From NCBI RefSeq assembly GCF_023822005.2, contig NZ_CP098806.1, positions 5,144,501-5,208,500 on the forward strand: 64,000 bases of DNA, given 5' to 3'. A program made the translations under genes and the position numbers. Source of the DNA: Dyadobacter fanqingshengii (lineage in GTDB: Bacteria > Bacteroidota > Bacteroidia > Cytophagales > Spirosomataceae). The notes under the pieces were generated by a model that was not told the DNA's origin, searched no databases, and saw only the letters and a list, made by a program, of their open reading frames with translations. This document shows, one piece after another, positions 8,342-18,454 of this stretch. Numbering within the stretch: the first letter of the stretch is position 1; each line of letters begins with the position of its first letter.

Positions 8342-8375
8342 AAATAAAAAAGGAGGCATAAAATTTATGCCTCCT
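8342..8375 (-). terminator. Intrinsic terminator of typA
   Basis: AGGAGGCATAAA at 8351-8362 is complementary to TTTATGCCTCCT at 8364-8375. On the minus strand the hairpin is followed by TTTTTTATTTTTTA. It lies just beyond the typA stop at 8398. Confidence 0.88.
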
Positions 8376-8397
8376 TTCAATTAATGCTAAATGGTTG

Positions 8398-10212
8398 TTA
8401 AGCCATTTCCATTTTTCCGGAATTACGTTTACGATCGTTTTCTTCCAGATATATTTTACGCATACGCATGCTTTGAGGCGTAACTTCCAGATACTCATCC
8501 TTCTGGATATATTCCATCGATTCTTCAAGAGAGAAATTGATTTTCGGAGCGATCCTTAAACCATCATCTGTTCCTGATGCACGCATGTTTGTCAATTTTT
8601 TGGCTTCCTGCAAGTTCACAACAATGTCGTTTGGACGATTGTGCTCACCAATTACCTGGCCACCATAGATTTCATCACCCGGCTCGACGAAGAAACGTCC
8701 GCGATCCTGTAATTTATCAATGGTATATCCTGTTGCAGGACCTGTATTTTTAGAAATAATAGAACCGCTGATACGTCCTGGAATTGGTCCACGGAATGAA
8801 CCGAATTCTTTGAAACGGTGTGTCATCACAGCCTCGCCCTGCGTTGCAGTCAAGACATTAGAACGCAATCCGATCAAACCTCTTGAAGGAATTTCAAATT
8901 CAAGGTGTTGCAAATCGCCTTTTGGTTCCATGATCAACAACTCACCTTTACGCTGTGTTGCCAATTCGATCACTTTTCCAGCAGTCGATTCAGGCACGTC
9001 CACAACCAAAGTTTCAATCGGTTCAAGGCGCTCGCCTTTTTCGTCTTCTTTGAAAAGAACCTGAGGCTGACCCAATTGTAATTCATAACCCTCACGACGC
9101 ATTGTTTCGATCAATACAGACAAGTGAAGAATACCACGTCCAAAAACAAGGAATTTATCTTCTGTATCCGTTGCTTCAACGCGAAGTGCAAGGTTTTTCT
9201 CCGTTTCTTTCATCAGACGGTCACGAAGGTGGCGTGATGTTACAAACTTGCCTTCTTTACCGAAGAATGGAGAATTGTTGATTGTGAAGAGCATATTCAT
9301 CGTAGGCTCATCCACAGCGATACGTGGAAGTGGCTCAGGATTTTCGGCATCAGCAAGTGTATCGCCAATTTCGAAATCTTCAATACCCGTTACTGCGCAG
9401 ATATCACCCGCCGTAACTTCGGAAACCTTCACACGACCAAGTCCTTCAAATATTTGTAATTCTTTGATTTTTACTTTCTTGAAAACGCCATCCGCTTTGC
9501 AAAGCATCATGTTAGCGCCCTCTTTCAACACACCGCGTTTCACACGACCGATTGCGATACGGCCTACGAATGCATTATAATCCAGAGAAGTGATCTGCAT
9601 CTGCGCATTTCCTTCGTCAATCACCGGAGCGGGGATAGAGCTGATAATGGTATCAAGCAAGAATGTAATATTATCCGTTGGTGTTTTCCAATCCGGGCCC
9701 ATCCATCCTTGTTTCGACGAACCGTAAACAGTTACGAAATCAAGCTGGTCTTCTGTTGCTCCCAGGTTGAACATCAGGTCAAAAACGTTTTCCTGAACTT
9801 CTTCCGGGCGGCAGTTTTCTTTGTCAACTTTATTTACAACCACGATCGGTTTCAAGCCAAGGCCAATCGCCTTGCCCAGTACGAAACGTGTTTGTGGCAT
9901 TGGGCCTTCGAATGCATCAACAAGCAACAAAACGCCATCCGACATTTTAAGTACGCGTTCCACTTCACCACCAAAGTCTGCGTGACCTGGTGTATCAATT
10001 ACATTGATTTTTACGTCTTTGTAACGCACCGATACGTTCTTAGAAGTGATGGTGATTCCACGCTCCCTTTCAAGATCATTATTATCAAGGATTAGGTCAT
10101 CAAACTCCTGGTTATCGCGAAATAACTTTGAAGCGTGAATGATTTTGTCAACCAATGTAGTTTTACCGTGGTCAACGTGCGCAATGATTGCGATGTTACG
10201 AATGGCTTGCAT
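8398..10212 (-). CDS. typA: Ribosome-associated GTPase TypA/BipA
   Basis: About 604 residues, full length. G1 is AHVDHGKTT, the switch region has ERERGITI, G3 is [14 protein letters not shown] and G4 is NKVDKE. EF-G-like domains III and V and the BipA-specific C-terminal domain follow ([20 protein letters not shown], then [27 protein letters not shown] is the typical region). BipA is a translational GTPase linked to ribosome assembly and stress adaptation. I set the start at ATG 10212 ([16 protein letters not shown]); five extra in-frame codons exist upstream. An exact -7 element (minus strand TACATTTG) lies at 10314-10321. Confidence 0.97.
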   Translation of the reverse strand: MQAIRNIAIIAHVDHGKTTLVDKIIHASKLFRDNQEFDDLILDNNDLERERGITITSKNVSVRYKDVKINVIDTPGHADFGGEVERVLKMSDGVLLLVDAFEGPMPQTRFVLGKAIGLGLKPIVVVNKVDKENCRPEEVQENVFDLMFNLGATEDQLDFVTVYGSSKQGWMGPDWKTPTDNITFLLDTIISSIPAPVIDEGNAQMQITSLDYNAFVGRIAIGRVKRGVLKEGANMMLCKADGVFKKVKIKELQIFEGLGRVKVSEVTAGDICAVTGIEDFEIGDTLADAENPEPLPRIAVDEPTMNMLFTINNSPFFGKEGKFVTSRHLRDRLMKETEKNLALRVEATDTEDKFLVFGRGILHLSVLIETMRREGYELQLGQPQVLFKEDEKGERLEPIETLVVDVPESTAGKVIELATQRKGELLIMEPKGDLQHLEFEIPSRGLIGLRSNVLTATQGEAVMTHRFKEFGSFRGPIPGRISGSIISKNTGPATGYTIDKLQDRGRFFVEPGDEIYGGQVIGEHNRPNDIVVNLQEAKKLTNMRASGTDDGLRIAPKINFSLEESMEYIQKDEYLEVTPQSMRMRKIYLEENDRKRNSGKMEMA

Positions 10213-10535
10213 TGTTTTATAGATCAATTGTTTACGATTTTTCTTTCGGCGGCTTAAAACCGGCAGTGAACCGTTGTGCTTTTAGTTTGACTGATTTTTT
10301 GTCAAATAGGGTGCAAATGTACGGACTTTTTCTGCTGAATAACAGTATTTTACAATTAATTTATTGTTACCTGCCGAAAAATGCGGTTTGCAATGAGAGA
10401 AGTGCAAAAAGTTATTTTAATTATTGGATGGTTACAATTGGAGCGTTTGGGACTTGTAGGCTCTAAACCAGAAAAGAGACGCCAATATGGCGCCTCCTTT
10501 TACTTCAACACACTTAATGAAAAACCTGCATTAAT
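10213..10535. other. Intergenic region holding the typA leader and a terminator
   Basis: These 323 bases contain the typA 5' region with a TTTGAC/GTCAAA stem-loop at about 10286-10305 and the -7 match at 10314-10321. The terminator of the next gene is at 10471-10496. No supported gene was seen. Confidence 0.5.
10471..10496 (-). terminator. Intrinsic terminator of the 10.9 kb lipoprotein gene
   Basis: The stem lies between GAGACGCCA (10476-10484) and TGGCGCCTC (10488-10496), with one G-U pair on the minus strand. It is followed there by TTTTC. Confidence 0.75.
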
Positions 10536-10919
10536 TCATTTTCGTTTCAGAAATATTTTGTCGATCCCTTCGACGTCCAGAATAATGGAGTCGCAGGTGT
10601 TCATCAATGCTGAAAAAGCATAAACGGCAGTGGTGTTATTTTTGAACTTGCCTGAGATCTTGAGGGAGTCTTTTTCGGCTGTCCAGGTTATAACCGGCTC
10701 GTTCCGTTTGCCAAAAAGCATTCCGCCCGACTCCTTGAAAGTTCCGCCTTCTATAAATGAAATTTCATCCGTTTGTTTAGGGCTGGATTCCAATGATCCT
10801 TGCCACGTTCCTATGATGTTCTTTGCAAATGTGGGCGCTACGCAAGGTTTATCTTTGTCCTTATCGCAGGATGTAATGATGAAAATGCCCAGGCAAAATA
10901 TCAGGATTCGCTTTACCAT
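10536..10919 (-). CDS. Small lipoprotein, lipocalin-like fold probable
   Basis: The preferred start, ATG 10919, gives 127 residues beginning MVKRILIFCLGIFIITSC with a clear lipobox TSC. The mature part has IIGTWQGSL, followed by short alternating beta segments (ISFIEGGTFKES, PVITWTAEKDSLKISG). This is the usual look of Bacteroidota lipocalin-like lipoproteins that begin with a GTW motif. It is probably anchored in the envelope, ligand unknown. It stands alone between two terminators. Confidence 0.75.
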   Translation of the reverse strand: MVKRILIFCLGIFIITSCDKDKDKPCVAPTFAKNIIGTWQGSLESSPKQTDEISFIEGGTFKESGGMLFGKRNEPVITWTAEKDSLKISGKFKNNTTAVYAFSALMNTCDSIILDVEGIDKIFLKRK

Positions 10920-10974
10920 AATCATCTGGTTTACAATTGTAGTTAATTCCGCTGGTTTCAAATTCTAAGAAATT

Positions 10975-11020
10975 TATAAAGGCCAAACTCGTTTTTTTAC
11001 CTTTTGGGTCGAGTCTGGCC
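10975..11020 (-). terminator. Intrinsic terminator of the cohesin/dockerin-like operon
   Basis: GGCCAAACTCG at 10981-10991 pairs with CGAGTCTGGCC at 11010-11020, with one mismatch. The loop is about 18 bases. On the minus strand the stem is followed by TTTATAAATTT. It lies about 20 bases after the stop at 11042. Confidence 0.75.
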
Positions 11021-11041
11021 AGTGTAAACATTAGCCATCCA

Positions 11042-12139
11042 CTAATTGTTTACCACTATCTTATGAGTCGTTTCTGAGCCATTTGAGTTAGTCAAACGCA
11101 CCAGGTAAACGCCATTCCGCAAATTCTTAACATTAACATTTGGCGACGGTTTTTCAGAAGAATATACCTTTTTGCCATTAGAACTCACAATCTCAACTTT
11201 CATCACTTTGCTCCAATCCACAGCTTTGATAGTCAATTCATCTGAAACGGGATTAGGGTACATGTAAGTAGCAACTCCTTCAAATTTTACAGTGCGAATC
11301 CGGCTGTAAGCACTAGTCCCATCCTTATCAATCATATGTAGACGATAAAGGTTGTTGCCTTCAAGAGGATCACTATCCACAGCTGAATACTCAACTTGTT
11401 GTTTGCTTTCACCTTTCGCAGCAACAGTTTCAATCGTGTTCCATTCTTTACCATTACCACTACGTTGTACATCAAAGCGATCGCTGTTTATTTCTTCGGT
11501 CGTGGACCAAGCTAGGTTAATCGCGTTACCTTCTTTGGCGGCATCGAAAGACAGGAGCGTGATTGGTAGAGCGAAGCTCTGAGCCATTAAAAACGGTCTT
11601 CTTAGTCCAAGCGGGTTTCCAGAAGCCGGATCATTCGCTCCATTTGTCCAAGAACTGCCTGAGGCAATTGCATTCGGCCGAGGCGTCGCGGGATCACCTT
11701 GATTAACTGGTCCCGAGAAGTTAATGGTGTAAGTGGCCAATTTTACAAATGTGGATGTATTAAGATCTGTCTGATTTCCTCGGGAAAGCGTTAGACCCAT
11801 CGCCTTTTGACCCATAGGTGGAGAGCCTAATACTACATTTTGAACTCCTAGGGAACCCGTGGTGAAATTTGGATCAGCCACACCGGTTCCACCTAGAATT
11901 TCTACACCATCTGGTAGATCCAAATCCAATCTTATATTATAAGCTTTCCAATTATTATTATTTGGACCAGCATATCCAACATCTCCCTTTGCTTCCAAAT
12001 CAAAGGTCCAGCTAAGACCATCTGCACTGACTTTCCTGTTAGTAAAATCGAGAATAATGTTGACATTTTGCGCCTTCGTGATTTGAGACATTGATATTAG
12101 CAAGAGGGCGGAAAAGAAATATTTTAAATGTTTTTTCAT
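11042..12139 (-). CDS. Secreted protein with cohesin-like domain and T9SS type A sorting domain
   Basis: 365 residues. Signal peptide at 1-23, ending TKAQ. Residues about 24-145 form a beta-rich segment with AYNIRLDLDLPDGVEILGG and FVKLATYTINFSG. This resembles the opening and closing strands of cohesin-type jelly rolls; I judge this by eye. An FN3-like segment follows at about 190-287 (LPITLLSFDA, then INLAWSTTEEINSDRFDVQRS). A C-terminal T9SS type A domain at about 292-365 has YPNPVSDEL, VYLVRL and HKIVVNN. The product should therefore cross the outer membrane by type IX secretion and stay on the surface or be released. It starts 10 bases after the dockerin-like gene in the same operon. Confidence 0.85.
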   Translation of the reverse strand: MKKHLKYFFSALLLISMSQITKAQNVNIILDFTNRKVSADGLSWTFDLEAKGDVGYAGPNNNNWKAYNIRLDLDLPDGVEILGGTGVADPNFTTGSLGVQNVVLGSPPMGQKAMGLTLSRGNQTDLNTSTFVKLATYTINFSGPVNQGDPATPRPNAIASGSSWTNGANDPASGNPLGLRRPFLMAQSFALPITLLSFDAAKEGNAINLAWSTTEEINSDRFDVQRSGNGKEWNTIETVAAKGESKQQVEYSAVDSDPLEGNNLYRLHMIDKDGTSAYSRIRTVKFEGVATYMYPNPVSDELTIKAVDWSKVMKVEIVSSNGKKVYSSEKPSPNVNVKNLRNGVYLVRLTNSNGSETTHKIVVNN

Positions 12140-12149
12140 TTTTTTGAAT

Positions 12150-14315
12150 TTAATAATTGATTAAAGTTGAAAAGAAACCGGCATTGAAACTGAAGTCGAA
12201 AAAGGAGTAGTCAACGTTATCCACTAATCCGTCGAGATTTAAGTCTTGGGGAGAATAAACATCAAAGTCCCCCTTATTGAATGAGCTGTCGAATATTGCA
12301 TAGTCGACATTGTCAACCACATAATCTTGCTGCACATCTCCAATAGGCATGCACCAAACTCCGCTTGTCATAACCATTTGGGCGGGTGCTCCGACGTTGT
12401 ACGCCTTTGATAAACTTGTGGAGAAATCATAATTAACAGTTCCAGCATTAAAGGAAACTAGCCCAAGTCCAATGATAGGCACGTGATTCCTATGCTTAAC
12501 AGCAATTCGAACGCCTCCAAACTGCGGATTAAACTTCGGAGCGAAACCATCCACATCTAACACCGTTCCATCTACTCTAAGAAGAAGACTTTTAGATTCT
12601 AAGACTACAGATGGATCTTGCATACTACGAATCTCAACTTTCACCCAATCGACTACATTGCCTGCTTTTGAGAATGTGTTTTTAATCTCGGGATAGATCG
12701 CGCCACCACCGTAAGGATCTTGCGTTGGAAGCAATCCGACAGTGGAAGGGCCAGTTGGATAAACTTGCAGATCATTCCGCATCGTTGCTACGCCACCTTC
12801 TTGCGTTGTTGGACCTTGCAGGAAGACTTTAAGGTTCAGTGAAACTTTGGTGTCGCAGGGATTGATCGACACAGTCAGCTTCGTGGTGGAAAGATCTGTG
12901 TTGAAGCAACCCGCCGCGTTATCCTTAAAAAAAGCATAATAAGTGCCAGCGCCCGCTTTCGCAGGATCAGCGACGGCGACAGTATGCGCTGCATCTGAGA
13001 ACCATACAACTGACGTGAATGGCGGCTGGTTAGTTACTTTTGTATTATTTAAATTAACAGTAGTCTCCGGGCAAGTATTTACAGCATTTGATCTGGACAA
13101 TGCAACCTGAGCAGTTCCGGCGGCACAGCAGGCTTTGATGGTTACTGTTACTTTTGAAGTAGAGAGGTCCGTTGAGTAGCAGTTGTATTGTTTGTTGTAA
13201 AGAAATGCGTAATAGTCTCCTGATGTGCTGATGGCACTGGCATTTTCTGGTACACCTTGATGATTGTTGTTTTTAAACCATCTTCTTTCTTCATTACTTT
13301 GTAAAGCCTGCTTAGCATCTACAATGCTACTTACGTTTAAACTGACAGTGCTTTCCGGGCAGTTATTAACCACAACAGTTTTTACAAGAGAAATTTGTTC
13401 AGGTACATAAGTCAGAACTGCCTTTGCGGATGACATTTGAACATTCAAGCATTTCGGCATTGTCTGATCCCTATAAAAAGCATAGTATTCGCCTACCGGA
13501 GCGTCTTTAATAAGGTTGTCTGCCAAATCCTCATTCGAATAAGAGTCCCCTTTTTTCCATATCAGTATTCCGTTTGGGGGCGTAGCGCTTTTTTCTAAAA
13601 AATCAAGGCCTCTTCTTCCGCAAGGATACCGGGTGGTTAGATTAGCATGAAACAATTGAACTTGTGCTGTCGGAATAACACAGTCAAAAGGATATCTAGC
13701 TATATCTAAATTAACATATGCTGTTGTACCAACATTTGCCTCAACTGAGAAAGTAAACACTAGAACGTCTGATGTTGCTGTAAACCCAAGCTCTGTATTA
13801 ACCCAATTGTTTATGTTAAGAGGGGTGAATGTGGCTGTTTTTAAAATTGTAGGAAAGTTTCCAGCAGTTGTAATTTTTACCGATATCGATTTCGCATCGC
13901 TAGAACTTGCTAGTTTTGAAAACATAGTCGCAAAATGGAAGTTGTAAACTTTCCCGATGACAAATTTTGGAATTGTAACACGTACAACATCTTGAATGCT
14001 TCCTTTTGGGTGGTTAATATGTCCAAGTGTTAGGAAGGATTTGTAAACGGCATAAGGATCACTTTCCTGTTGCTCGCCGTTAACATAGCTCGGTGGATCC
14101 GCCGGTGCGGCTAGGTTCCACTTAAGCCAAGGCTGACTAACATCGCCACCGTAGCCTGATGGATTGGAGATTGCTGGTGAACCGCTAACAATTTCATAAC
14201 CAGGAGCACAATTTTTGCATGGACTGTGCCACGTTTGTTTAAAACCTTGCGCATTTATCGTCGTCGTCGTTAATGCACCTATCAATATCAGTGTGTAAAA
14301 AATTAATCTTTTCAT
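12150..14315 (-). CDS. Large secreted repeat protein with C-terminal dockerin-like calcium loops
   Basis: 721 residues with signal peptide MKRLIFYTLILIGALTTTTINAQ. An N-terminal beta-rich domain (about 24-215) is followed by three related Ig-like repeats of about 90 residues. Each has a GxYYAFxxD core and ends in a CxxxxxSTxKxTVxI strand. A module of about 165 residues follows (LNLKVFLQGP, MRNDLQVYP, VDWVKVEIR, VAVKHRNH-like pattern), common in Bacteroidota surface proteins. The end (659-721) holds two loops: a degenerate one with D660, D664, D668 and D671, and a perfect one DLNLDGLVDNVD (691-702). This is the dockerin type I pattern. It has no T9SS tail of its own. First gene of a two-gene operon. 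Confidence 0.82.
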   Translation of the reverse strand: MKRLIFYTLILIGALTTTTINAQGFKQTWHSPCKNCAPGYEIVSGSPAISNPSGYGGDVSQPWLKWNLAAPADPPSYVNGEQQESDPYAVYKSFLTLGHINHPKGSIQDVVRVTIPKFVIGKVYNFHFATMFSKLASSSDAKSISVKITTAGNFPTILKTATFTPLNINNWVNTELGFTATSDVLVFTFSVEANVGTTAYVNLDIARYPFDCVIPTAQVQLFHANLTTRYPCGRRGLDFLEKSATPPNGILIWKKGDSYSNEDLADNLIKDAPVGEYYAFYRDQTMPKCLNVQMSSAKAVLTYVPEQISLVKTVVVNNCPESTVSLNVSSIVDAKQALQSNEERRWFKNNNHQGVPENASAISTSGDYYAFLYNKQYNCYSTDLSTSKVTVTIKACCAAGTAQVALSRSNAVNTCPETTVNLNNTKVTNQPPFTSVVWFSDAAHTVAVADPAKAGAGTYYAFFKDNAAGCFNTDLSTTKLTVSINPCDTKVSLNLKVFLQGPTTQEGGVATMRNDLQVYPTGPSTVGLLPTQDPYGGGAIYPEIKNTFSKAGNVVDWVKVEIRSMQDPSVVLESKSLLLRVDGTVLDVDGFAPKFNPQFGGVRIAVKHRNHVPIIGLGLVSFNAGTVNYDFSTSLSKAYNVGAPAQMVMTSGVWCMPIGDVQQDYVVDNVDYAIFDSSFNKGDFDVYSPQDLNLDGLVDNVDYSFFDFSFNAGFFSTLINY

Positions 14316-14886
14316 AGTATTACCATTTAGTGTGTCAGGTTTTTAGCCTGGGAAAAACTTTTGTTTTCATGTTGTCAATTAAATAGGGAGGTAAATGTTA
14401 GGCGTTGTGGTCTGTCGGGCTTTTTGCAGCTGCTGCAATTAAGCGCTGTGTGCGGTTGGCATTTAGTCATGTGTGTGTCTTCATAATAGAGTGATGGATT
14501 AAGTGATTGAAAAAAGAGCATCGACCTTGTCAGTTAAATCAAGGCTCGAATTTGTAGTCTATATTTTAGACTAATAGAAAGCGATGATTAAAGGGTGGGG
14601 TTGATTGAATAAACGGTAATATTTTCCTTCGTTTGCTTTACATTGGGTTGTTAGTGGCTGATAATGTAGAGGTTGCGAAGTAGAAATACGTTTATAGTGT
14701 AGCGGAAAATACTAATAGTTTTTATGTAGGATTAGTAGTTGTGAAAAATATTGGACCCGATTAGTTTCGTAGTAGGATTCAGTTTTCTTGTGGGCGTTTT
14801 CCTTTTATCAATTTGTGCCAGCCGTTTAATAATTAGATTGCTGTGTTCCTTCCAAAAAGCAGAACTTAAATTTTATTCCGTTTGAG
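14316..14886. other. Divergent intergenic region
   Basis: 571 bases lie between the divergently read surface operon and the sensor kinase gene. It must hold promoters for both. I see no exact TTTG / TAnnTTTG pair; the closest is TAGTTTCG near 14761 on the plus strand. No supported gene or RNA was recognised. Confidence 0.4.
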
Positions 14887-17800
14887 ATGGCATTGATTTA
14901 TAGAATTTGTTTTGCGATTTGCTTTCTGCCCGGGCTGGCGAACGCACAATTTATTTTTCAGAATCTCAGAACCAGAGATGGGCTCAGCAGCAAAGTAATC
15001 CAGTGTCTCTATAAGGATAATGAAGGGTTTTTATGGATAGGAACTGCAAGAGGATTAAATCGATTTGATGGCGCTATTGTAAAACAATATCGAAGCAAGA
15101 CAGACTATAAAGACCTCTATATCAATGCAATTCAACCTTTCGGCGATACCGAAATTATTATCGGAACGAGAGAAGGATTGAGAATTTTTGACAAGAAAGC
15201 AGGAAGCTTCCGACGGGACCAACGATTCAATGTTTTGGAAGATCAAGAAATTATCAATATCAAGTCAGATCCCTATAATAGGTTGTGGATTTTGACAAAG
15301 TCTGAAATGTATGTATTTGTAAATGGCAAGCTTGTGCCAGCTGACGTGGAAATTCCGGATGCAAAGATTTTGCATGATGGTAACTACGGCCTTTCTGTAA
15401 TGACTTGGGATAACAAGCGTAACGGCTTCTGGCTCGGAGGTTTGAAGACGTACTTCATTGATTGTAAAAAGAACATGGTCTATCATAAACTGAATAATCC
15501 CGAAAAGATTCCCATTCTTCAAAGCGATAATGTGTTTTCGATTGCTGTCGACAGAAATTCCAATATATGGTATGGATGCAACGTCAATAAGTCGCTGAAT
15601 TTTTGGGATTGCAGAACCAATGACGTGAAGACGTTTTTTGAGTTAGAGGGAAAGAAAACAGAAGGGATTAATTTTCTATTTATTGATAAAAAGGATAGGG
15701 TTTGGATCTCGACATGGTCATTTGCTGCATATATAAAAGAGCCGGGTGAGGACATAAAGAAGATACCGTATAGCCAGAACCGTACTTATTCCGTAGGCTA
15801 TGGTTATTTCCAGGATATTATTGAAGATCAGGAAGGGAATATATGGTTAGGAACGATTAATGGAATCAGCAAAGTGCAAGCCAATGCACCTATACAGGCC
15901 ATTTATCAACTGCCAAGCTTTGAATTTTTTTTGCAAACCGGATTTGCTCACTCCAATTCTATCGTCATCGAAAATGAAAATATTATGGCTTCAAAAGAGG
16001 AAGGGATGGTTAGGTATAACATGAAGAAAAGGACATATAAAAGGTATGTCGTGACAGATGGCCCGGATTGGGGTAGGAACAGATTCTTAATGTCTGTGCA
16101 TTTTAATGATACATGGTGGTGTGCTGGTTTTGATGGAGTTTATTCTCTTAAAGAGGGAGAGAACAAATTGAAAGCTTTTACTAAAATCAGAAAACCAAAC
16201 AAGAGACATATCGATTTTATTTTTCTTGATAAAACAGGCCACATTTGGTTTCAGGTGAGAGATGATGCCATTTACCGTTACAATCCCAAAACCGAGAAAT
16301 GCGACCGTTTTGATAAAGTAGGTGGTCGTTCCGGGTTTGTCAACAGCCAGAGTTTTCTAGTGAAACGAAACGGTGATATTTTATTCGGCGTATACGGTCT
16401 CGGGTTTCTGAAATTTGATACTGGCACCGAACAATTCTCAACAATCCCGGTTAATAGTGCAGGCGATTTTCTTGCTTATAGCATGGCAGAGGACGATTTC
16501 GGAAATACTTGGGCAGTGGCCAGGAATCGAGGCATATTAAAATTTGATACGCAAAATGAACTCATAGATAGCCTTAATTCCAGCAATGACTTTTTTTACG
16601 ATCATTTGAGTAGCATCGCAATCGATCATTTGGGAAATGTTTGGGCAGGAGGAAGTGAAGGACTTCTGTTTGTAGACCCGCAATCTAAGGTAGTAACGAG
16701 GGTCGAAATTGATCTTGGACAAAATCTTCAGGATTTCTGGAATTATCTGTATGTGACCAACAAACGGGTTTATGCGGTGATGCTGGACCACGTTCTGGAA
16801 TTTGATCCTTCCAAATTTGCATCATTGAAAGTTAAAAAAGCACCTCATATCACATCTGTTAAGGTTTTTGGGAATGAGAAAGAAGATTTTCAAAAGCAAG
16901 GACGCCTGGAATTGCAATCGGATGAAGATTATCTGACATTCCAATATGCTTCTCTCGATCACCGGGATGTGCCTTCATTGAAATACAGCTATTTTCTGGA
17001 AGGGTTTGATAAAAACTGGATCAACGCGGGGCGTTCGCTGGTTGCATCTTATAAAAATCTTCCCTGGGGAGAATATAAGTTTAAAGTGAGAAGCACGGAT
17101 GAACATGGCAATTGGATGAAGGTTGCCGGAACATTGCTGGTCAACATTCAACCTCCCTGGTGGCAGCAATCTTGGTTCATTGCGAGTATGACGGCCTTGT
17201 TCGGCTTTTTATTGATTAATCTTTATCGTGCCTTTATAGGTCGGAAACGAAAACTGATGATGGAGGCAAGCATTGATTATTTTGCCAATTCAGTTTATGG
17301 CGGAAATTCGGTCAATGAGATATGCTGGGATATCGCCCGTAATTGTATTACTCAGCTGGATTTCCAGGATTGCGTGGTTTACCTGATGGACAAGAAAAAA
17401 AATGTGCTCATACAAAAAGCAGCAATCAGCAATAAAGCCAACAAGGGGATTGAGGTGGATAGTTTAATAGAAATTCCTATGGGCAGAGGCATCGTAGGAA
17501 CAGTCGCCACCACGGGGAAGCAACTGCTAATCCCTGACACTTCCAAGGATGAAAGATATGTTGTCAATGAAGAAAGGCGGTTTTCTGAGCTGTCTGTGCC
17601 TATAATACACGATGGGAAAGTGATTGGTGTGATAGATTCGGAGCATACGGAAAAAAATTACTTTAAGGAAGAGCACCTGAAAGCATTGTCTATCATAGCT
17701 TCAATCAGCTCGGGCAAAATTGCCGAAGCACTCGCTCAGGCCGCTACCAAGGAAAAAGAAATTGAATTGCTTGAAATCAACAAAATGCTCGCTGAAAGTC

Positions 17801-18438
17801 AATTGATGGCATTACGTGCGCAGATGAATCCCCATTTCGTATTTAATTGTCTTAACAGTATTCAGGAATGTATAGTAACGGAAAAATTTGGGGAGGCCAG
17901 TATTTATCTAAACCTCTTTTCAAAATTGTTTCGAACACTGCTGAATAATTCAGGCAAGAATCTGGTGACAATTGAAGAGGAGCGGCACGTCCTGGAACTG
18001 TATCTTCAGCTGGAAGAAATGAGGTTTTCCAATAGCTTTTCCTATGAAATACGTGTAGACGACGAACTAGAAGTGGAGGAAATCTTAGTTCCTGCAATGC
18101 TTATTCAGCCCTATGTCGAAAATGCACTATGGCATGGACTCATGCATTCAAAGTTGGAGCGGAAACTGCTGATAGAGTTCAAAAAGATCGATGAGGATAT
18201 TTTTGAGTGCAGGATAGATGACAATGGAATTGGTAGAAAGAAATCCTATGAGATCAAGGCGTTCACTAGTAAATCCAGGCATCATGTGTCGAGAGGTTTG
18301 GGGATTTCCAGTGATCGCCTGGCCGTTCTGACCAGGCAAGGCCACCATGCGGAAGTGCATTTTGTTGACAAAATGCATGAAAATGGCGAGGCGGCCGGAA
18401 CATTGGTTATAGTGAGACTATCCACTTATTTAAAGTAA
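14887..18438 (+). CDS. Giant sensor kinase: beta-propeller, Y_Y_Y, GAF and LytS-type histidine kinase
   Basis: 1183 residues. A signal peptide ends near ANAQF. Two-component regulator propeller repeats follow (FLWIGTARGLNRFDG, NIWLGTINGISKV, NTWAVARNRGI, NVWAGGSEGLLFV). The Y_Y_Y domain is at about 645-755, and a membrane helix at about 762-782 (SWFIASMTALFGFLLINLY). A GAF domain follows at about 795-935 (IPMGRGIVGTVATTGKQLLIPD). The kinase core has RAQMNPHFVFNCLNSIQE with phospho-His983, then IQPYVENALWHGL and DDNGIGRKK. This is a one-protein periplasmic sensor and cytoplasmic kinase of the LytS class. No LytTR regulator is adjacent. It is divergent from the cohesin/dockerin-like operon, which it might control. 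Confidence 0.92.
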   Translation: MALIYRICFAICFLPGLANAQFIFQNLRTRDGLSSKVIQCLYKDNEGFLWIGTARGLNRFDGAIVKQYRSKTDYKDLYINAIQPFGDTEIIIGTREGLRIFDKKAGSFRRDQRFNVLEDQEIINIKSDPYNRLWILTKSEMYVFVNGKLVPADVEIPDAKILHDGNYGLSVMTWDNKRNGFWLGGLKTYFIDCKKNMVYHKLNNPEKIPILQSDNVFSIAVDRNSNIWYGCNVNKSLNFWDCRTNDVKTFFELEGKKTEGINFLFIDKKDRVWISTWSFAAYIKEPGEDIKKIPYSQNRTYSVGYGYFQDIIEDQEGNIWLGTINGISKVQANAPIQAIYQLPSFEFFLQTGFAHSNSIVIENENIMASKEEGMVRYNMKKRTYKRYVVTDGPDWGRNRFLMSVHFNDTWWCAGFDGVYSLKEGENKLKAFTKIRKPNKRHIDFIFLDKTGHIWFQVRDDAIYRYNPKTEKCDRFDKVGGRSGFVNSQSFLVKRNGDILFGVYGLGFLKFDTGTEQFSTIPVNSAGDFLAYSMAEDDFGNTWAVARNRGILKFDTQNELIDSLNSSNDFFYDHLSSIAIDHLGNVWAGGSEGLLFVDPQSKVVTRVEIDLGQNLQDFWNYLYVTNKRVYAVMLDHVLEFDPSKFASLKVKKAPHITSVKVFGNEKEDFQKQGRLELQSDEDYLTFQYASLDHRDVPSLKYSYFLEGFDKNWINAGRSLVASYKNLPWGEYKFKVRSTDEHGNWMKVAGTLLVNIQPPWWQQSWFIASMTALFGFLLINLYRAFIGRKRKLMMEASIDYFANSVYGGNSVNEICWDIARNCITQLDFQDCVVYLMDKKKNVLIQKAAISNKANKGIEVDSLIEIPMGRGIVGTVATTGKQLLIPDTSKDERYVVNEERRFSELSVPIIHDGKVIGVIDSEHTEKNYFKEEHLKALSIIASISSGKIAEALAQAATKEKEIELLEINKMLAESQLMALRAQMNPHFVFNCLNSIQECIVTEKFGEASIYLNLFSKLFRTLLNNSGKNLVTIEEERHVLELYLQLEEMRFSNSFSYEIRVDDELEVEEILVPAMLIQPYVENALWHGLMHSKLERKLLIEFKKIDEDIFECRIDDNGIGRKKSYEIKAFTSKSRHHVSRGLGISSDRLAVLTRQGHHAEVHFVDKMHENGEAAGTLVIVRLSTYLK

Positions 18439-18454
18439 ACTACAATCTTTTTCA

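Noticed and set aside
8139..8528. 129-codon minus frame across the typA end
   Set aside because: It crosses the typA stop and terminator and has a low-complexity, AT-driven composition.
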